Positions 6,944-15,181 of a DNA stretch of 40,420 nucleotides are shown here, piece after piece. The position numbers and the translations under genes were made by a program. This DNA comes from an uncultured Clostridia bacterium (lineage in GTDB: Bacteria > Bacillota > Clostridia > Oscillospirales > Ruminococcaceae): contig CANQKY010000009.1 in NCBI GenBank assembly GCA_947624575.1, forward strand, positions 1 to 40,420, in the 5' to 3' direction. Within the stretch, counting starts at the first letter, position 1. Each line of letters begins with the position of its first letter. The notes below the pieces were generated by a model that saw only the letters and a list, made by a program, of their open reading frames with translations, was not told the DNA's origin and did no database searches.

Positions 6944-7600
6944 ATGAAAAACGAAAAGAAAAACAACACGACAGAGCTGGTCTTCATTCTCGACCGCAGC
7001 GGCTCGATGGCAGGACTGGAGAGTGATACCATCGGCGGGTTCAATGCGCTGATCGAAAAACAGCGCAAGGAGGACGGAGAATGCTATGTTTCCACCGTTC
7101 TCTTTGACAATGTGAGCGAGGTGCTGCACGACCGCATTCCGCTTGCTAAGGTGCCGAAGATGACCGAGGCGGATTACACTGTTAGAGGCTGCACGGCACT
7201 GATTGACGCGATTGGCGACGCGATCCGCCACATCGGGAATATCCACAAATATGCCCGCCCGGAGGACGTTCCGGCGCACACCATGTTCGTCATCACCACC
7301 GACGGCATGGAAAACGCCAGCCATCGGTATGTGAGCGATGAAGTCAAACGGATGATCGAGCGGCAGAAAGAGCAGTACGGCTGGGAGTTCCTCTTTATCG
7401 GCGCGAATATCGACGCGGTGGAAACAGCGAAGCACATCGGAATCGGCCGCGACCGGGCAGTCAACTACCGTGCCGATCATCAGGGTACACAGGTGTTGTA
7501 TGAAACGGTGTCGACTACGGTCGGAAGGCTTCGCCAAAACGCACCGATCACCGCCGATTGGGGCAGGAAGATCGAGGACGATCACAACAACAGGAAGTGA
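6944..7600 (+). CDS. von Willebrand factor A domain protein, TerY-like
   Basis: 218 residues from ATG 6944, fixed by GGAGGG 8-13 bases upstream; an in-frame ATG at 6929 lies before that site. It is a single VWA domain with an intact metal-ion-dependent adhesion site: DRSGS (Asp17, Ser19, Ser21), Thr84 (RGCTALIDAIGDA) and Asp120 (VITTDGMENAS). There is no signal peptide, so it is cytoplasmic. The TerY class of such proteins is known to be encoded next to Ser/Thr kinase and phosphatase genes in tellurite/stress (Ter) gene neighbourhoods. Here the next gene, 9 bases downstream, encodes a kinase fusion. It probably acts as a metal-dependent scaffold or adaptor for that protein. Confidence 0.9.
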   Translation: MKNEKKNNTTELVFILDRSGSMAGLESDTIGGFNALIEKQRKEDGECYVSTVLFDNVSEVLHDRIPLAKVPKMTEADYTVRGCTALIDAIGDAIRHIGNIHKYARPEDVPAHTMFVITTDGMENASHRYVSDEVKRMIERQKEQYGWEFLFIGANIDAVETAKHIGIGRDRAVNYRADHQGTQVLYETVSTTVGRLRQNAPITADWGRKIEDDHNNRK

Positions 7601-7609
7601 GTAGAGGTT

Positions 7610-10600
7610 ATGGATAGAAGGAAATTAATTGAGGCGTTTCAGGATACGGTTGCATTTTCCGAATCAAAGGCGTTGAGAAAAAAGACAGCACAGGCGGTCG
7701 CTTTCTCAAAAGTGTATTTTGAGCATTTTCAGTCGCACAATCATCCCTATAACCATACTGCGCAGATTACGGTTGAAGAAAACACGACCTTTGCTGCGGC
7801 AAAAAAATATCTTTCGAACAGTAAAACCGCTGTTTTGAACTTCGCAAATCCGGTGAACCCCGGTGGCGGAGTCCAAAACGGTGCTATGGCGCAGGAAGAA
7901 TGTCTTTGCCGCAGCAGCAATCTGTATGCCTGTCTGACGGCTCCGTCACTTACGGATTATTATCAATACCATCAAACCTTGCAAAATTCCTTCTATTCTG
8001 ACCGTCTGATTTACTCCAAAGGAGTTACGGTCTTCAAAACAGATGATGAAATCCCGGCACTGATGCCCGAACAGGACTGGTTTCAGGTGGATGTGATCAC
8101 CTGTGCTGCTCCGTATATTGCGGAAAGAAAATACACCAACCGAACTGCGTTGAAATGCCTTTTTAAGAGCAGAATCAAAAATATTTTTGAAGCCGCGATA
8201 GACAATGGTATCTCAACGCTGATTCTCGGTGCATTCGGGTGCGGCGCTTTTAAAAATCCTCCGGGGGTTGTTGCTTCCGCATTTCATGAGGTAATTACGG
8301 AGAATAAATATAAGGAACAGTTCGACCGAATCGTGTTTGCCATCAAAAGCACAGTAGGCAGCGACCCATTTACACCATGCCCGAATATCATGGCATTTGA
8401 ACGGGAATTTTGTGTCCTTTCCGCAGAGGTAAATAAACTTCGGTTCAGCGATCATGGAGCATTGTCTCAAGCATCGGGGACAATTACACTCCCTTCCGGT
8501 CGTGTGCTGAAGGGCGGCGAACAGTTTAATCCGTATCTGAAATGGAAAGAAAACAATCCATACTTCGGAAAGCAGTTTTCCATTCTCGGTGATTCCATCA
8601 GCACGCTGGACGGGTATAACCCCAAAGGATATCATCTGTTCTATACGGGAGATACCTGTGACAGAACAGGCGTCCGTGAGATGCGAGATACATGGTGGGG
8701 TAAGGTGATCGATTACCTCGGAGGCGAGTTGCTGGTTAATAACTCTTGGTCGGGAAGCCGCGTTTCAAAGCTTCCGAATCAGACCGCTCTTTTTCCTTCC
8801 GGATGCAGCGATGAACGAACCGGTGGACTTCATATCGGCGAGGTTATGCCGGATGTGATTCTTATTTATCTCGGAACGAACGACTGGGCATACGGTGTGC
8901 GGGCCGATGATGGCGGTATCCAGCGGGAATACTATCAAGACGAGAAAACAGGATTGATGCAGGAACGTTATCCGTGCGAGGATGTTTCTATTTTTTCGGT
9001 TGCATACGAGCTTATGCTGCATAAAATCAAACGAAACTATCCGAACGCCGAGGTCTTCTGCTGCACCCTGAATGAAACCTATATGTCCTCGAATCCGTCA
9101 CTCTCTTTTCCGCATTCTTATGCGGGAACACATATTGAACGGTTTAATGAGGTGATTCGCAAAAAGGTAGAGTCGGCCGGTTACAAGCTGATTGAGCTGT
9201 ACAATAACCATGTCCCATACGATGCGGTGGACGGAACACATCCTACGGCGACTGGTATGAATACGCTTGCAACGCTGGTGCTGCGTGGGATGTGCGACAG
9301 CAAGGGCGCAGCTTTCCTCGACTGCGAGGGAAAACACGATTTTATTACCGCTGAGGAATACACTGGCGGTTCCAGAATGGTCTGTCGAAAATGCGGACTG
9401 AAACGGCATAGCAACCTTTTACCATTTGAAAATGAAAGAATGGACTGCATGACTGTCATTCACTCAAAAAGGAGAAATAGGATGGATATTACAAAGTGCC
9501 CGAATGGACATTTCTTTGACCGGGATCGATATATCCGATGCCCTCATTGCGGCGCGTATGCGTCAAATGCGATGCCTTCAGAGGTTTTTGCTTCCGGTGC
9601 GGTTTTTGATATTGCCCGACAGCAGCGTGAGGAGCTGACAGAAATTGTTCGATCGGGAAATGCCGGTATATTACAGAAATGGTTTATTGACGCTTATCAT
9701 TTGTTTTGTGAAAATCCAACCGTTGTCAATTTACCGCTCGCCGTTGCGAGTGAAGAAAAAAATGACGCTTGCACAGCAGAAATGAACGCAGACATTTTTG
9801 AACTTCCAAACGGAAACAGGGCTGCACTGTGTTTTATGCCGATTCAAAATGACGTGCATGATGCGAGAATCATTGGAATTATATTGAGCGATACAGGCGA
9901 TGGATACTACTATTGTATGCTGAAAAAGGATGAGGCTGCTTTATCAGATGTTTTTCGAAACAAGGTGCGTCAAGACATTGAAAAGGTGGGTGAAATTAAA
10001 GGGCGTGGTTTTGCACTGATGAACAGCTTTTTGGATTGTATAAAAAAAGACTTTTTTGATGCACAGTCTAAACCTGATTCTGACATTGTTGATCTTGATC
10101 CAAACTGTACGATAATGTTATACAGTGAGGATATGGGACTCCGGTTGTTTGATGAGTCGGCGCAAAAAAATATTATCATAAAAAAATCGAAAATTCTTGC
10201 CGGTAAAGACAGCACATGCGATTTGGGGCTGTCAGAACATTTTGTTTCCAGAATCCATGCCGAATTTACTTTAAAAGATACATATTGGCTTTTGCGTGAT
10301 TGCGGGTCTACGAACGGAACCTGGCTGAATAAAACGAAGCTGGATCCCAATAAAAAATATGTATTGCATCCTGACGACATCATAGATTTTGCCCACAGGG
10401 AGAAGTTTGTTTTCTTCAAGACCCATATGTTCCACGAGAGCGGTCAGGCGAATCCGGAGGAGAAATCGATTTCGATTTTGGAAGGTGCGCTGAAAGCGTT
10501 TCATGACACAGGAGCGAAGGACGAAATGATTTTTAAGCTGATTGTTTCGGCTTTGATCGATACGCCTTTGTATTTTCCTGTTGCAATGGATTTAGGCGCT

Positions 10601-11782
10601 ATGTTCGGGAACTTGGATCCGACAAAGCTAAAACCGGGCGATGTAATCCGGCCGCAGCAGGACGTTCGAAGCAAAATTCTTACGCTTACGGTCAAGGATA
10701 GGGAATTTGTTCCGCTTTTCACATCGACCGAAGAATTGAACAAAGGACCGTCCGCTTCCTCCATGCGGATGTACCCACAGGACTATCTTCCCAAATTGAT
10801 CGCCATGGGGCATGATGCAGTAGTCAATCCCTTTGGAGGCAGTGCATTCATCATTGAGCAAAAAATGATGAAGGAATTGTTGTTGCCGCTTTTGCTCCAA
10901 AAGGTGGCGGAGGATAAAAAGACAGAGGAAACGCAAAGGGAATCGGGCGAATGGCAAGGCAAGACGATCCGGGATAGATACCTAATAAAATCTCTGCTCG
11001 GTCGAGGCGGGACCTCCGAGGCCTATCTTGCCGAAGATACAGCGCAGGGCAATCGGCTCGTCACCGTGATCGTCCATCGGAAAGACACCGGGAACGGAAT
11101 GATGCGAACATCAGTCATGCAGGAAGCTCATTTGATGATGCAGTTTGATCATCCTGCTATTCCGAAGGTCTTTGATCTTGTCGAAGAGGGACAGCATTTG
11201 TTTGTCATTCGGGAATATATAGAAGGCGTGACGCTTGCTCAAAAGCTGAAAACGGACGGTGTGTTCGGCGAGCCGTCTGCAACGGATATCGCACGCCGTC
11301 TTGCTGCCGTTTTGAACTATATCCATACATTCAATCCTCCTTACATTTATCGGGATATGAAACCGGCAAATGTCATGCTCACCAAATCCGGTGAAATCAA
11401 ACTGATCGATTTTGGAATTGCCATGCTCTATCGTCCGGGAGCAAACAACGATCCGGATTATATCGGGACGAAAGGCTATGCAGCACCGGAGCAGTACGGA
11501 GGACAAGGTGCGATCGATCCCCGTGCGGATATTTACGGTCTTGGCATGACACTTTATCATATGCTTACCGGAATTGCGCCCGGCGAACCGCCGTATGAAA
11601 CTCCGCCGATCCGACAGGCAAATCCCGCCGTTTCTGTCGGAATGGAATACATCGTCAATAAGTGTATGGAGAATAGGCGCGAGGATCGGTATCAGAACTG
11701 CATGGAGCTTATGAAAGATCTGAATGACGTGCAGCATCTTCCGCCTCAAGAAGGATTCTTTTCGCGTATCTTCAAAAAGTAA
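7610..11782 (+). CDS. Multidomain fusion: PARG-like macrodomain, SGNH hydrolase, zinc ribbons, FHA, SseB-like, Ser/Thr kinase
   Basis: 1390 residues. Residues 1-270 are a bacterial-type PARG domain (TIGR02452-like): NPGGGVQNGAMAQEE gives the GGG (85-87) and QEE (95-97) signature of poly-ADP-ribose glycohydrolases. Residues 318-565 are an SGNH/GDSL esterase domain: GDS 327-329, GTND 422-425, and Asp541/His544 in DGTHP. Zinc-ribbon motifs follow: CRKC at 592-595, then Cys630, His634, Cys644 and Cys647. Residues 845-935 are FHA (SRIHAE at 880, GSTNGT at 899-904). About 950-1095 is SseB-like. Residues 1124-1380 are a Ser/Thr kinase: GRGG 1131, RDMKPAN 1248-1254, DFG 1267-1269. The beta-3 strand reads VTVIV with no Lys, so the usual ATP-anchoring Lys is missing. 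An AAGGAG and ATG at 9482 (Met625) lie inside the frame exactly at the junction, so two genes may have fused, or a 766-residue C-terminal product may also be made. ATG 7610 has only a weak GAGG upstream. A terminator follows directly. Confidence 0.9.
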   Translation: MDRRKLIEAFQDTVAFSESKALRKKTAQAVAFSKVYFEHFQSHNHPYNHTAQITVEENTTFAAAKKYLSNSKTAVLNFANPVNPGGGVQNGAMAQEECLCRSSNLYACLTAPSLTDYYQYHQTLQNSFYSDRLIYSKGVTVFKTDDEIPALMPEQDWFQVDVITCAAPYIAERKYTNRTALKCLFKSRIKNIFEAAIDNGISTLILGAFGCGAFKNPPGVVASAFHEVITENKYKEQFDRIVFAIKSTVGSDPFTPCPNIMAFEREFCVLSAEVNKLRFSDHGALSQASGTITLPSGRVLKGGEQFNPYLKWKENNPYFGKQFSILGDSISTLDGYNPKGYHLFYTGDTCDRTGVREMRDTWWGKVIDYLGGELLVNNSWSGSRVSKLPNQTALFPSGCSDERTGGLHIGEVMPDVILIYLGTNDWAYGVRADDGGIQREYYQDEKTGLMQERYPCEDVSIFSVAYELMLHKIKRNYPNAEVFCCTLNETYMSSNPSLSFPHSYAGTHIERFNEVIRKKVESAGYKLIELYNNHVPYDAVDGTHPTATGMNTLATLVLRGMCDSKGAAFLDCEGKHDFITAEEYTGGSRMVCRKCGLKRHSNLLPFENERMDCMTVIHSKRRNRMDITKCPNGHFFDRDRYIRCPHCGAYASNAMPSEVFASGAVFDIARQQREELTEIVRSGNAGILQKWFIDAYHLFCENPTVVNLPLAVASEEKNDACTAEMNADIFELPNGNRAALCFMPIQNDVHDARIIGIILSDTGDGYYYCMLKKDEAALSDVFRNKVRQDIEKVGEIKGRGFALMNSFLDCIKKDFFDAQSKPDSDIVDLDPNCTIMLYSEDMGLRLFDESAQKNIIIKKSKILAGKDSTCDLGLSEHFVSRIHAEFTLKDTYWLLRDCGSTNGTWLNKTKLDPNKKYVLHPDDIIDFAHREKFVFFKTHMFHESGQANPEEKSISILEGALKAFHDTGAKDEMIFKLIVSALIDTPLYFPVAMDLGAMFGNLDPTKLKPGDVIRPQQDVRSKILTLTVKDREFVPLFTSTEELNKGPSASSMRMYPQDYLPKLIAMGHDAVVNPFGGSAFIIEQKMMKELLLPLLLQKVAEDKKTEETQRESGEWQGKTIRDRYLIKSLLGRGGTSEAYLAEDTAQGNRLVTVIVHRKDTGNGMMRTSVMQEAHLMMQFDHPAIPKVFDLVEEGQHLFVIREYIEGVTLAQKLKTDGVFGEPSATDIARRLAAVLNYIHTFNPPYIYRDMKPANVMLTKSGEIKLIDFGIAMLYRPGANNDPDYIGTKGYAAPEQYGGQGAIDPRADIYGLGMTLYHMLTGIAPGEPPYETPPIRQANPAVSVGMEYIVNKCMENRREDRYQNCMELMKDLNDVQHLPPQEGFFSRIFKK

Positions 11783-11815
11783 AAGGAGAGAGGAAGTTTC
11801 CTCTCTCCTTTTTTG
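11781..11815. terminator. Bidirectional terminator between convergent genes
   Basis: AAGGAGAGAGGA (11783-11794) pairs perfectly with 11799-11810, with A tracts on the left and T tracts on the right. It can terminate both the kinase-fusion transcript (plus) and the PepSY gene transcript (minus), which ends 13 bases further on. Confidence 0.9.
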
Positions 11816-11827
11816 TTCGGGTTGCGG

Positions 11828-12919
11828 TCAATCGTCCTGCTCGGAATCGTACGAGAGGACATTGCCGGTCACGGCGTCGACGGTATATTCGTACTCGACC
11901 CCGTTTTTGGAAAACTCGATCTCATAGACGGTAAGACCGTCGTCATGCTCCAGCTTCGCCTTGGAGAAGCTCACCTCGTCGCGCGATAGCCCCGCGTGAC
12001 CGACCGCGATGGACTGCGCCTGATTGACGCTGATATACGAATCGGCGTTGCCCGTGTTGCCGGAGGTCTTGCGCGGCTCGATCTCTTTGCTGCGAATGCT
12101 GCCGTCGGCGGCGTTGATCTCATAATCATATTCTTCTGCAGCGGTGTAAAACTCGATATCGTATACCAAAATGCCGTCGTCGTAATCCCGCGCGGTTTTG
12201 GTGAAGGCGGCGTCGGCAGCCGCGACCCCCGCATCGGCAAGGGCGACGACCTTTGCCTGCTCCAAGCCGATCTCGCTTTCGGGTGTGACCTGTCCGCCGC
12301 CCGACGGCTGCGGGCTTTGATCGCCGGTCGCGGCAGGGGGCGTGACCGTCAGCGGCTCCCGATTTTTTGTGCGAACCGTACCGGTATTGGCGTCTATCTC
12401 ATATTCGTACTCGGCGTCCGCGGTGCGGAAGGTAAATTCGTAGACCGATACCCCGTCGTCCAGGGTCAGCTTTTCCTCGGTGAAGGTCGCATCGGCAGCT
12501 GCGACCCCCGCGTCGGCAAGGGCGGTCTCCTTGGCGGCGTCCGCCGTGATGGTGGCGGACGCTTTGGCGCCCGTACCGTCTGCGCCGATGATCTCCACCT
12601 CTTTTTTGACCACCGAGCCGTCCGACGCCTTGATCCAGTAATCGTATTCGGCGCCGTCCGCGACAAACTCGATCTCGTAGACAAACTGTCCCTGCTCAAA
12701 GCCGAACTCCGATTGCACCTGCGTGGCGGAGAGCGGATCGACCCCCGCGTCGGCAAAGGCAAAATTCCTTGCGTTTTCCTCCCCGATCGAGGTGTTCTGT
12801 GCAATCGCACCCACGGCAAGGGTCGCGCAGGCGGCGAGCAGCGCCAGCACCGCCACGAAGCAGCAGACCGACAAAACCGCCTTTTTCGGTGTGGCAAACA
12901 GATGTTTAAGCTTATTCAT
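11828..12919 (-). CDS. Membrane-anchored protein with four PepSY repeats
   Basis: 363 residues. It has a short basic N-terminus, then one hydrophobic segment (about 14-40, VLSVCCFVAVLALLAACATL) that serves as signal anchor. Four PepSY units follow at about 44-109, 124-188, 217-281 and 296-360. Each opens with an Ala-rich helix (ALADAGV) and contains a strand pattern like VYEIEF and a D-x-x-(T/D)-G-x-(V/I) end. A Pro/Gly-rich linker at 190-215 separates the two halves. PepSY domains are extracytoplasmic and often linked to peptidase inhibition or signal sensing. AAAAAGGAGG lies 7 bases before the ATG. It is the third gene of the response regulator - sensor kinase operon, starting 57 bases after the kinase stop. 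The placement suggests that it modulates the sensor or is a target of the system. Confidence 0.88.
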   Translation of the reverse strand: MNKLKHLFATPKKAVLSVCCFVAVLALLAACATLAVGAIAQNTSIGEENARNFAFADAGVDPLSATQVQSEFGFEQGQFVYEIEFVADGAEYDYWIKASDGSVVKKEVEIIGADGTGAKASATITADAAKETALADAGVAAADATFTEEKLTLDDGVSVYEFTFRTADAEYEYEIDANTGTVRTKNREPLTVTPPAATGDQSPQPSGGGQVTPESEIGLEQAKVVALADAGVAAADAAFTKTARDYDDGILVYDIEFYTAAEEYDYEINAADGSIRSKEIEPRKTSGNTGNADSYISVNQAQSIAVGHAGLSRDEVSFSKAKLEHDDGLTVYEIEFSKNGVEYEYTVDAVTGNVLSYDSEQDD

Positions 12920-12976
12920 ATGGATACCTCCTTTTTGTGGATACTCTTATCTTACAGGAGAAAGATGAGAAAAACA

Positions 12977-14371
12977 TTAGAAAAAAGCGGAAAATGTGCT
13001 GCCCTGATCCGGCTTCGAGGAAACGGTCAGGGTGCCGCCGTGAAAACGGGCGATCTCCGCCGCCATGGATAAGCCCAGTCCGGTCCCGCCGCCGGAGCGG
13101 GAGGGGTCGGACTGATAGAACCGCCCGAAGATTTTTTCCTGCTCCTTTTTGGCAATGCCGATCCCGTCATCGGTGACCGACAGCCGAATGCGGTCGTCCT
13201 CCCGTGCAAGGCGTACCAGAATATGCCCGTTTTCCTTTCCGTACCGGTAGGCGTTGGCGATCAGGTTGGTCAGCAGTCGGGAGAGCAGCACCCGATTGCC
13301 GGTCATCATGATCCCCTGCTTTGCCTCGCAGCGCAGCGTGATCCCCTTTTCCCCGATCCGGGCGAGGTCGGCGCAGACGCTTTGGACAAGCTCGGTCAGA
13401 TCGAGCGGCTCTAAGGGGTACTTCTCCGTACCCGCCTCCAGTCGGGTGAAGTCCAGCATATCCCCGATCAGGCGGGACAGCTTTCCGCTCTGCCGCCGGA
13501 TCACCCGAAATGCTTCTTCGTCCGCTTTCGGATCGCGCGGCTGCTCCAGCGAAAGCTCACACTGCGCCGTGATGACCGATACGGGCGTACGCAGCTCATG
13601 CGAGGCGTCCGACACAAACCGACGCTGGGCCTCGAACGCCTGATCCAGCCTGCCGAACATATCGTTGAAGGTGTCGGCAAGCTGGTGCAGCTCGTCCCTG
13701 CCGTCGCCCAGGTCGATCCGTGCCTTCAAGTCGTTTTCGGTTCCGATCCGGCGGGCGGTTTGGGCGATCCTTCGGATCGGCAGCAGCATTCGCCGCACCA
13801 TGAAATACCCGCCGATACAGGCGATCAGCACAATCACCGGCAGGGCGAACAGGGAGACCCGCATGACGGTGTTGATCTGTGTCGCCCCCTGACTGTGGGA
13901 TACCACCCCGCGCAGCCATAGCCCGTCCAGTCCCTTGGAGGCGAGCTTTCGGTCAAAGATATAGTAGGTCGTGCCGCCGACCTTGAGGTGCTGTATCTGC
14001 GAGTCCCGAAACGGCAGAACGGCGGTCTCGGCGGAGATCGGGTTTTCGCCGTAGAGCAAAGCGGCGTCCGAGCCGTACAGCGCGGTATACACCTCGTTTA
14101 CGGCATTGAGAAAATCGTCGTCAATCTCCAGAAAGCCCACACCCAGCCGGAGAAAGCGGCTGGTGTCGCTTCCCTCCAAGCCGTTCAGGCTGTCGTGATA
14201 CCGTATTTCGCTGAAATTGCCCTCCACCGTTTCGATCAGGTTGTCCCGCACCGTTTTTCGGAGCAGCTGATCCCCGACGGACAGCACCGTGATATAGGTG
14301 ATGCAGACCACCAGCAGCAGCGCGGCGGTGAACCAGAGGGTGATTTTAGCGCGAAGCGACAGCCCCCTCAT
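12977..14371 (-). CDS. Sensor histidine kinase (OmpR-partner type)
   Basis: 464 residues. Transmembrane segments lie at about 10-32 and 171-193 with an extracellular region of about 140 residues between them, then HAMP (194-246). The HisKA motif is DASHELRTP with phospho-acceptor His258. The HATPase domain has NLIANAYRYG (N box), DDGIGI (G1) and GGTGLGLSM (G2). All catalytic elements are present. ATG 14371 overlaps the TGA of the response regulator as ATGA, so the two are translationally coupled. Because of a 1-base insertion in the regulator, the receiver reading frame now runs straight into this gene, giving one uninterrupted 690-codon frame from 15049. The separate start is the natural one. 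The signal sensed is unknown; the downstream PepSY gene hints at an envelope or peptide signal. Confidence 0.93.
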   Translation of the reverse strand: MRGLSLRAKITLWFTAALLLVVCITYITVLSVGDQLLRKTVRDNLIETVEGNFSEIRYHDSLNGLEGSDTSRFLRLGVGFLEIDDDFLNAVNEVYTALYGSDAALLYGENPISAETAVLPFRDSQIQHLKVGGTTYYIFDRKLASKGLDGLWLRGVVSHSQGATQINTVMRVSLFALPVIVLIACIGGYFMVRRMLLPIRRIAQTARRIGTENDLKARIDLGDGRDELHQLADTFNDMFGRLDQAFEAQRRFVSDASHELRTPVSVITAQCELSLEQPRDPKADEEAFRVIRRQSGKLSRLIGDMLDFTRLEAGTEKYPLEPLDLTELVQSVCADLARIGEKGITLRCEAKQGIMMTGNRVLLSRLLTNLIANAYRYGKENGHILVRLAREDDRIRLSVTDDGIGIAKKEQEKIFGRFYQSDPSRSGGGTGLGLSMAAEIARFHGGTLTVSSKPDQGSTFSAFF

Positions 14372-15049
14372 GACGGTGTTCCCTCCCGCAGGACATACCC
14401 TCCGCCGCGTACCGTGTGGATCAGCTTGACCGCTTCGCCGCTGTCGATCTTTTTCCGCAGATAGCTGATATATACGTCCACCACATTGGTGCCGCCCTCG
14501 TAGTCGAAATTCCAGATGTGATCCTCGATCGTCTCTCTCGAAAGCACGATCCCCCGATTGTTCATCAGGTACTCCAAAAGCGCGTACTCCTTGGCGGAAA
14601 GGTGGATCTCCCGCTCCCCGCGCTTGACGGTATGGGACGCGCAGTCCATCGTGAGGTCCGCCACGCAAAGGAGGTTGCTCACCCGCCCGAACGAGACCCT
14701 CGTCATCGCCCCGCAGACGGGCGGACAGCTCGTCAAAGGAAAAGGGCTTGATGAGATAATCGTTTGCGCCGCCGTCCAGCCCTTTCACCCGATCCGCAAC
14801 GGCGTCCCGCGCCGTGAGAAAAAGAACGGGCGTGGTCTTTCCGGCGTCCCGCAGCCGTTTGAGCACGGCAAAGCCGTCCGCCTTTGGCATCATGATGTCC
14901 AGAATGATCGCGTCATAATCGGTATAGGACAAAATCGCCAGTGCTTCCTCCCCGTCAAAGCAGCTGTCCACGCTGTACCCGTCCAAGGTCAGCTTTTGCA
15001 CGATGATCCGGTTGAGATCACGCTCGTCCTCGGCAAGTAAAATACGCAT
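14368..15049 (-). pseudogene. OmpR/PhoB-type response regulator with an apparent 1-nt insertion
   Basis: The N-terminal receiver is complete: acidic pocket Glu7-Asp8, phospho-acceptor Asp51, Thr79 and Lys101, ending SFDELSARLR. The C-terminal winged-helix domain (SNLLCVADLTMD, then LSAKEYALLEYL and NVVDVYISYLRKKID) is also complete, but in another frame. The switch falls at a run of four C on the plus strand (14709-14712). With three bases instead of four, the protein reads SARLRAMTRVSFG and is about 226 residues long, the normal length. As written, the gene cannot make an intact regulator. A sequencing or assembly error in the homopolymer and a real mutation are both possible. It is the first gene of the operon, translationally coupled to the kinase. 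Confidence 0.85.
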
Positions 15050-15078
15050 CGGTTCCCCTCCCTTTGCTTTTCAAGCCG

Positions 15079-15107
15079 ATTATACCATCTGCCGCCTTAT
15101 TTTGCAA
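15079..15107 (-). promoter_or_regulatory. Sigma-A promoter of the two-component operon
   Basis: On the minus strand TTGCAA (15107-15102), 17 bases, then TATAAT (15084-15079): a consensus -10 with optimal spacing, about 30 bases before the regulator start. Confidence 0.85.
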
Positions 15108-15126
15108 GCCGACCACCGGCTTGCAA
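15102..15126. promoter_or_regulatory. Perfect inverted repeat covering both divergent -35 boxes (candidate operator)
   Basis: TTGCAAGCCG (15102-15111) and CGGCTTGCAA (15117-15126) are exact inverse copies around the 5-nt centre ACCAC. The outer TTGCAA of each arm is the -35 box of one divergent promoter. A dimer bound here would cover both promoters at once. The adjacent response regulator is one possible binder, but OmpR-type regulators usually prefer direct repeats, so the binder is unknown. Confidence 0.7.
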
Positions 15127-15149
15127 AACGCCGCCGGAGCCGTTATAAT
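15121..15149 (+). promoter_or_regulatory. Sigma-A promoter of the RmlD-like gene
   Basis: TTGCAA (15121-15126), 17 bases, TATAAT (15144-15149), about 32 bases before the start codon and 10-15 bases before the ribosome site. Confidence 0.88.
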
Positions 15150-15181
15150 AAGGAGAATATATCTCATCGGGAGGAAGCGGC

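Noticed and set aside
12977..15049. A genuine 690-residue receiver-kinase hybrid
   Set aside because: The middle part is missense of a complete winged-helix domain readable in another frame; a 1-base insertion explains it. Kept as a finding only.
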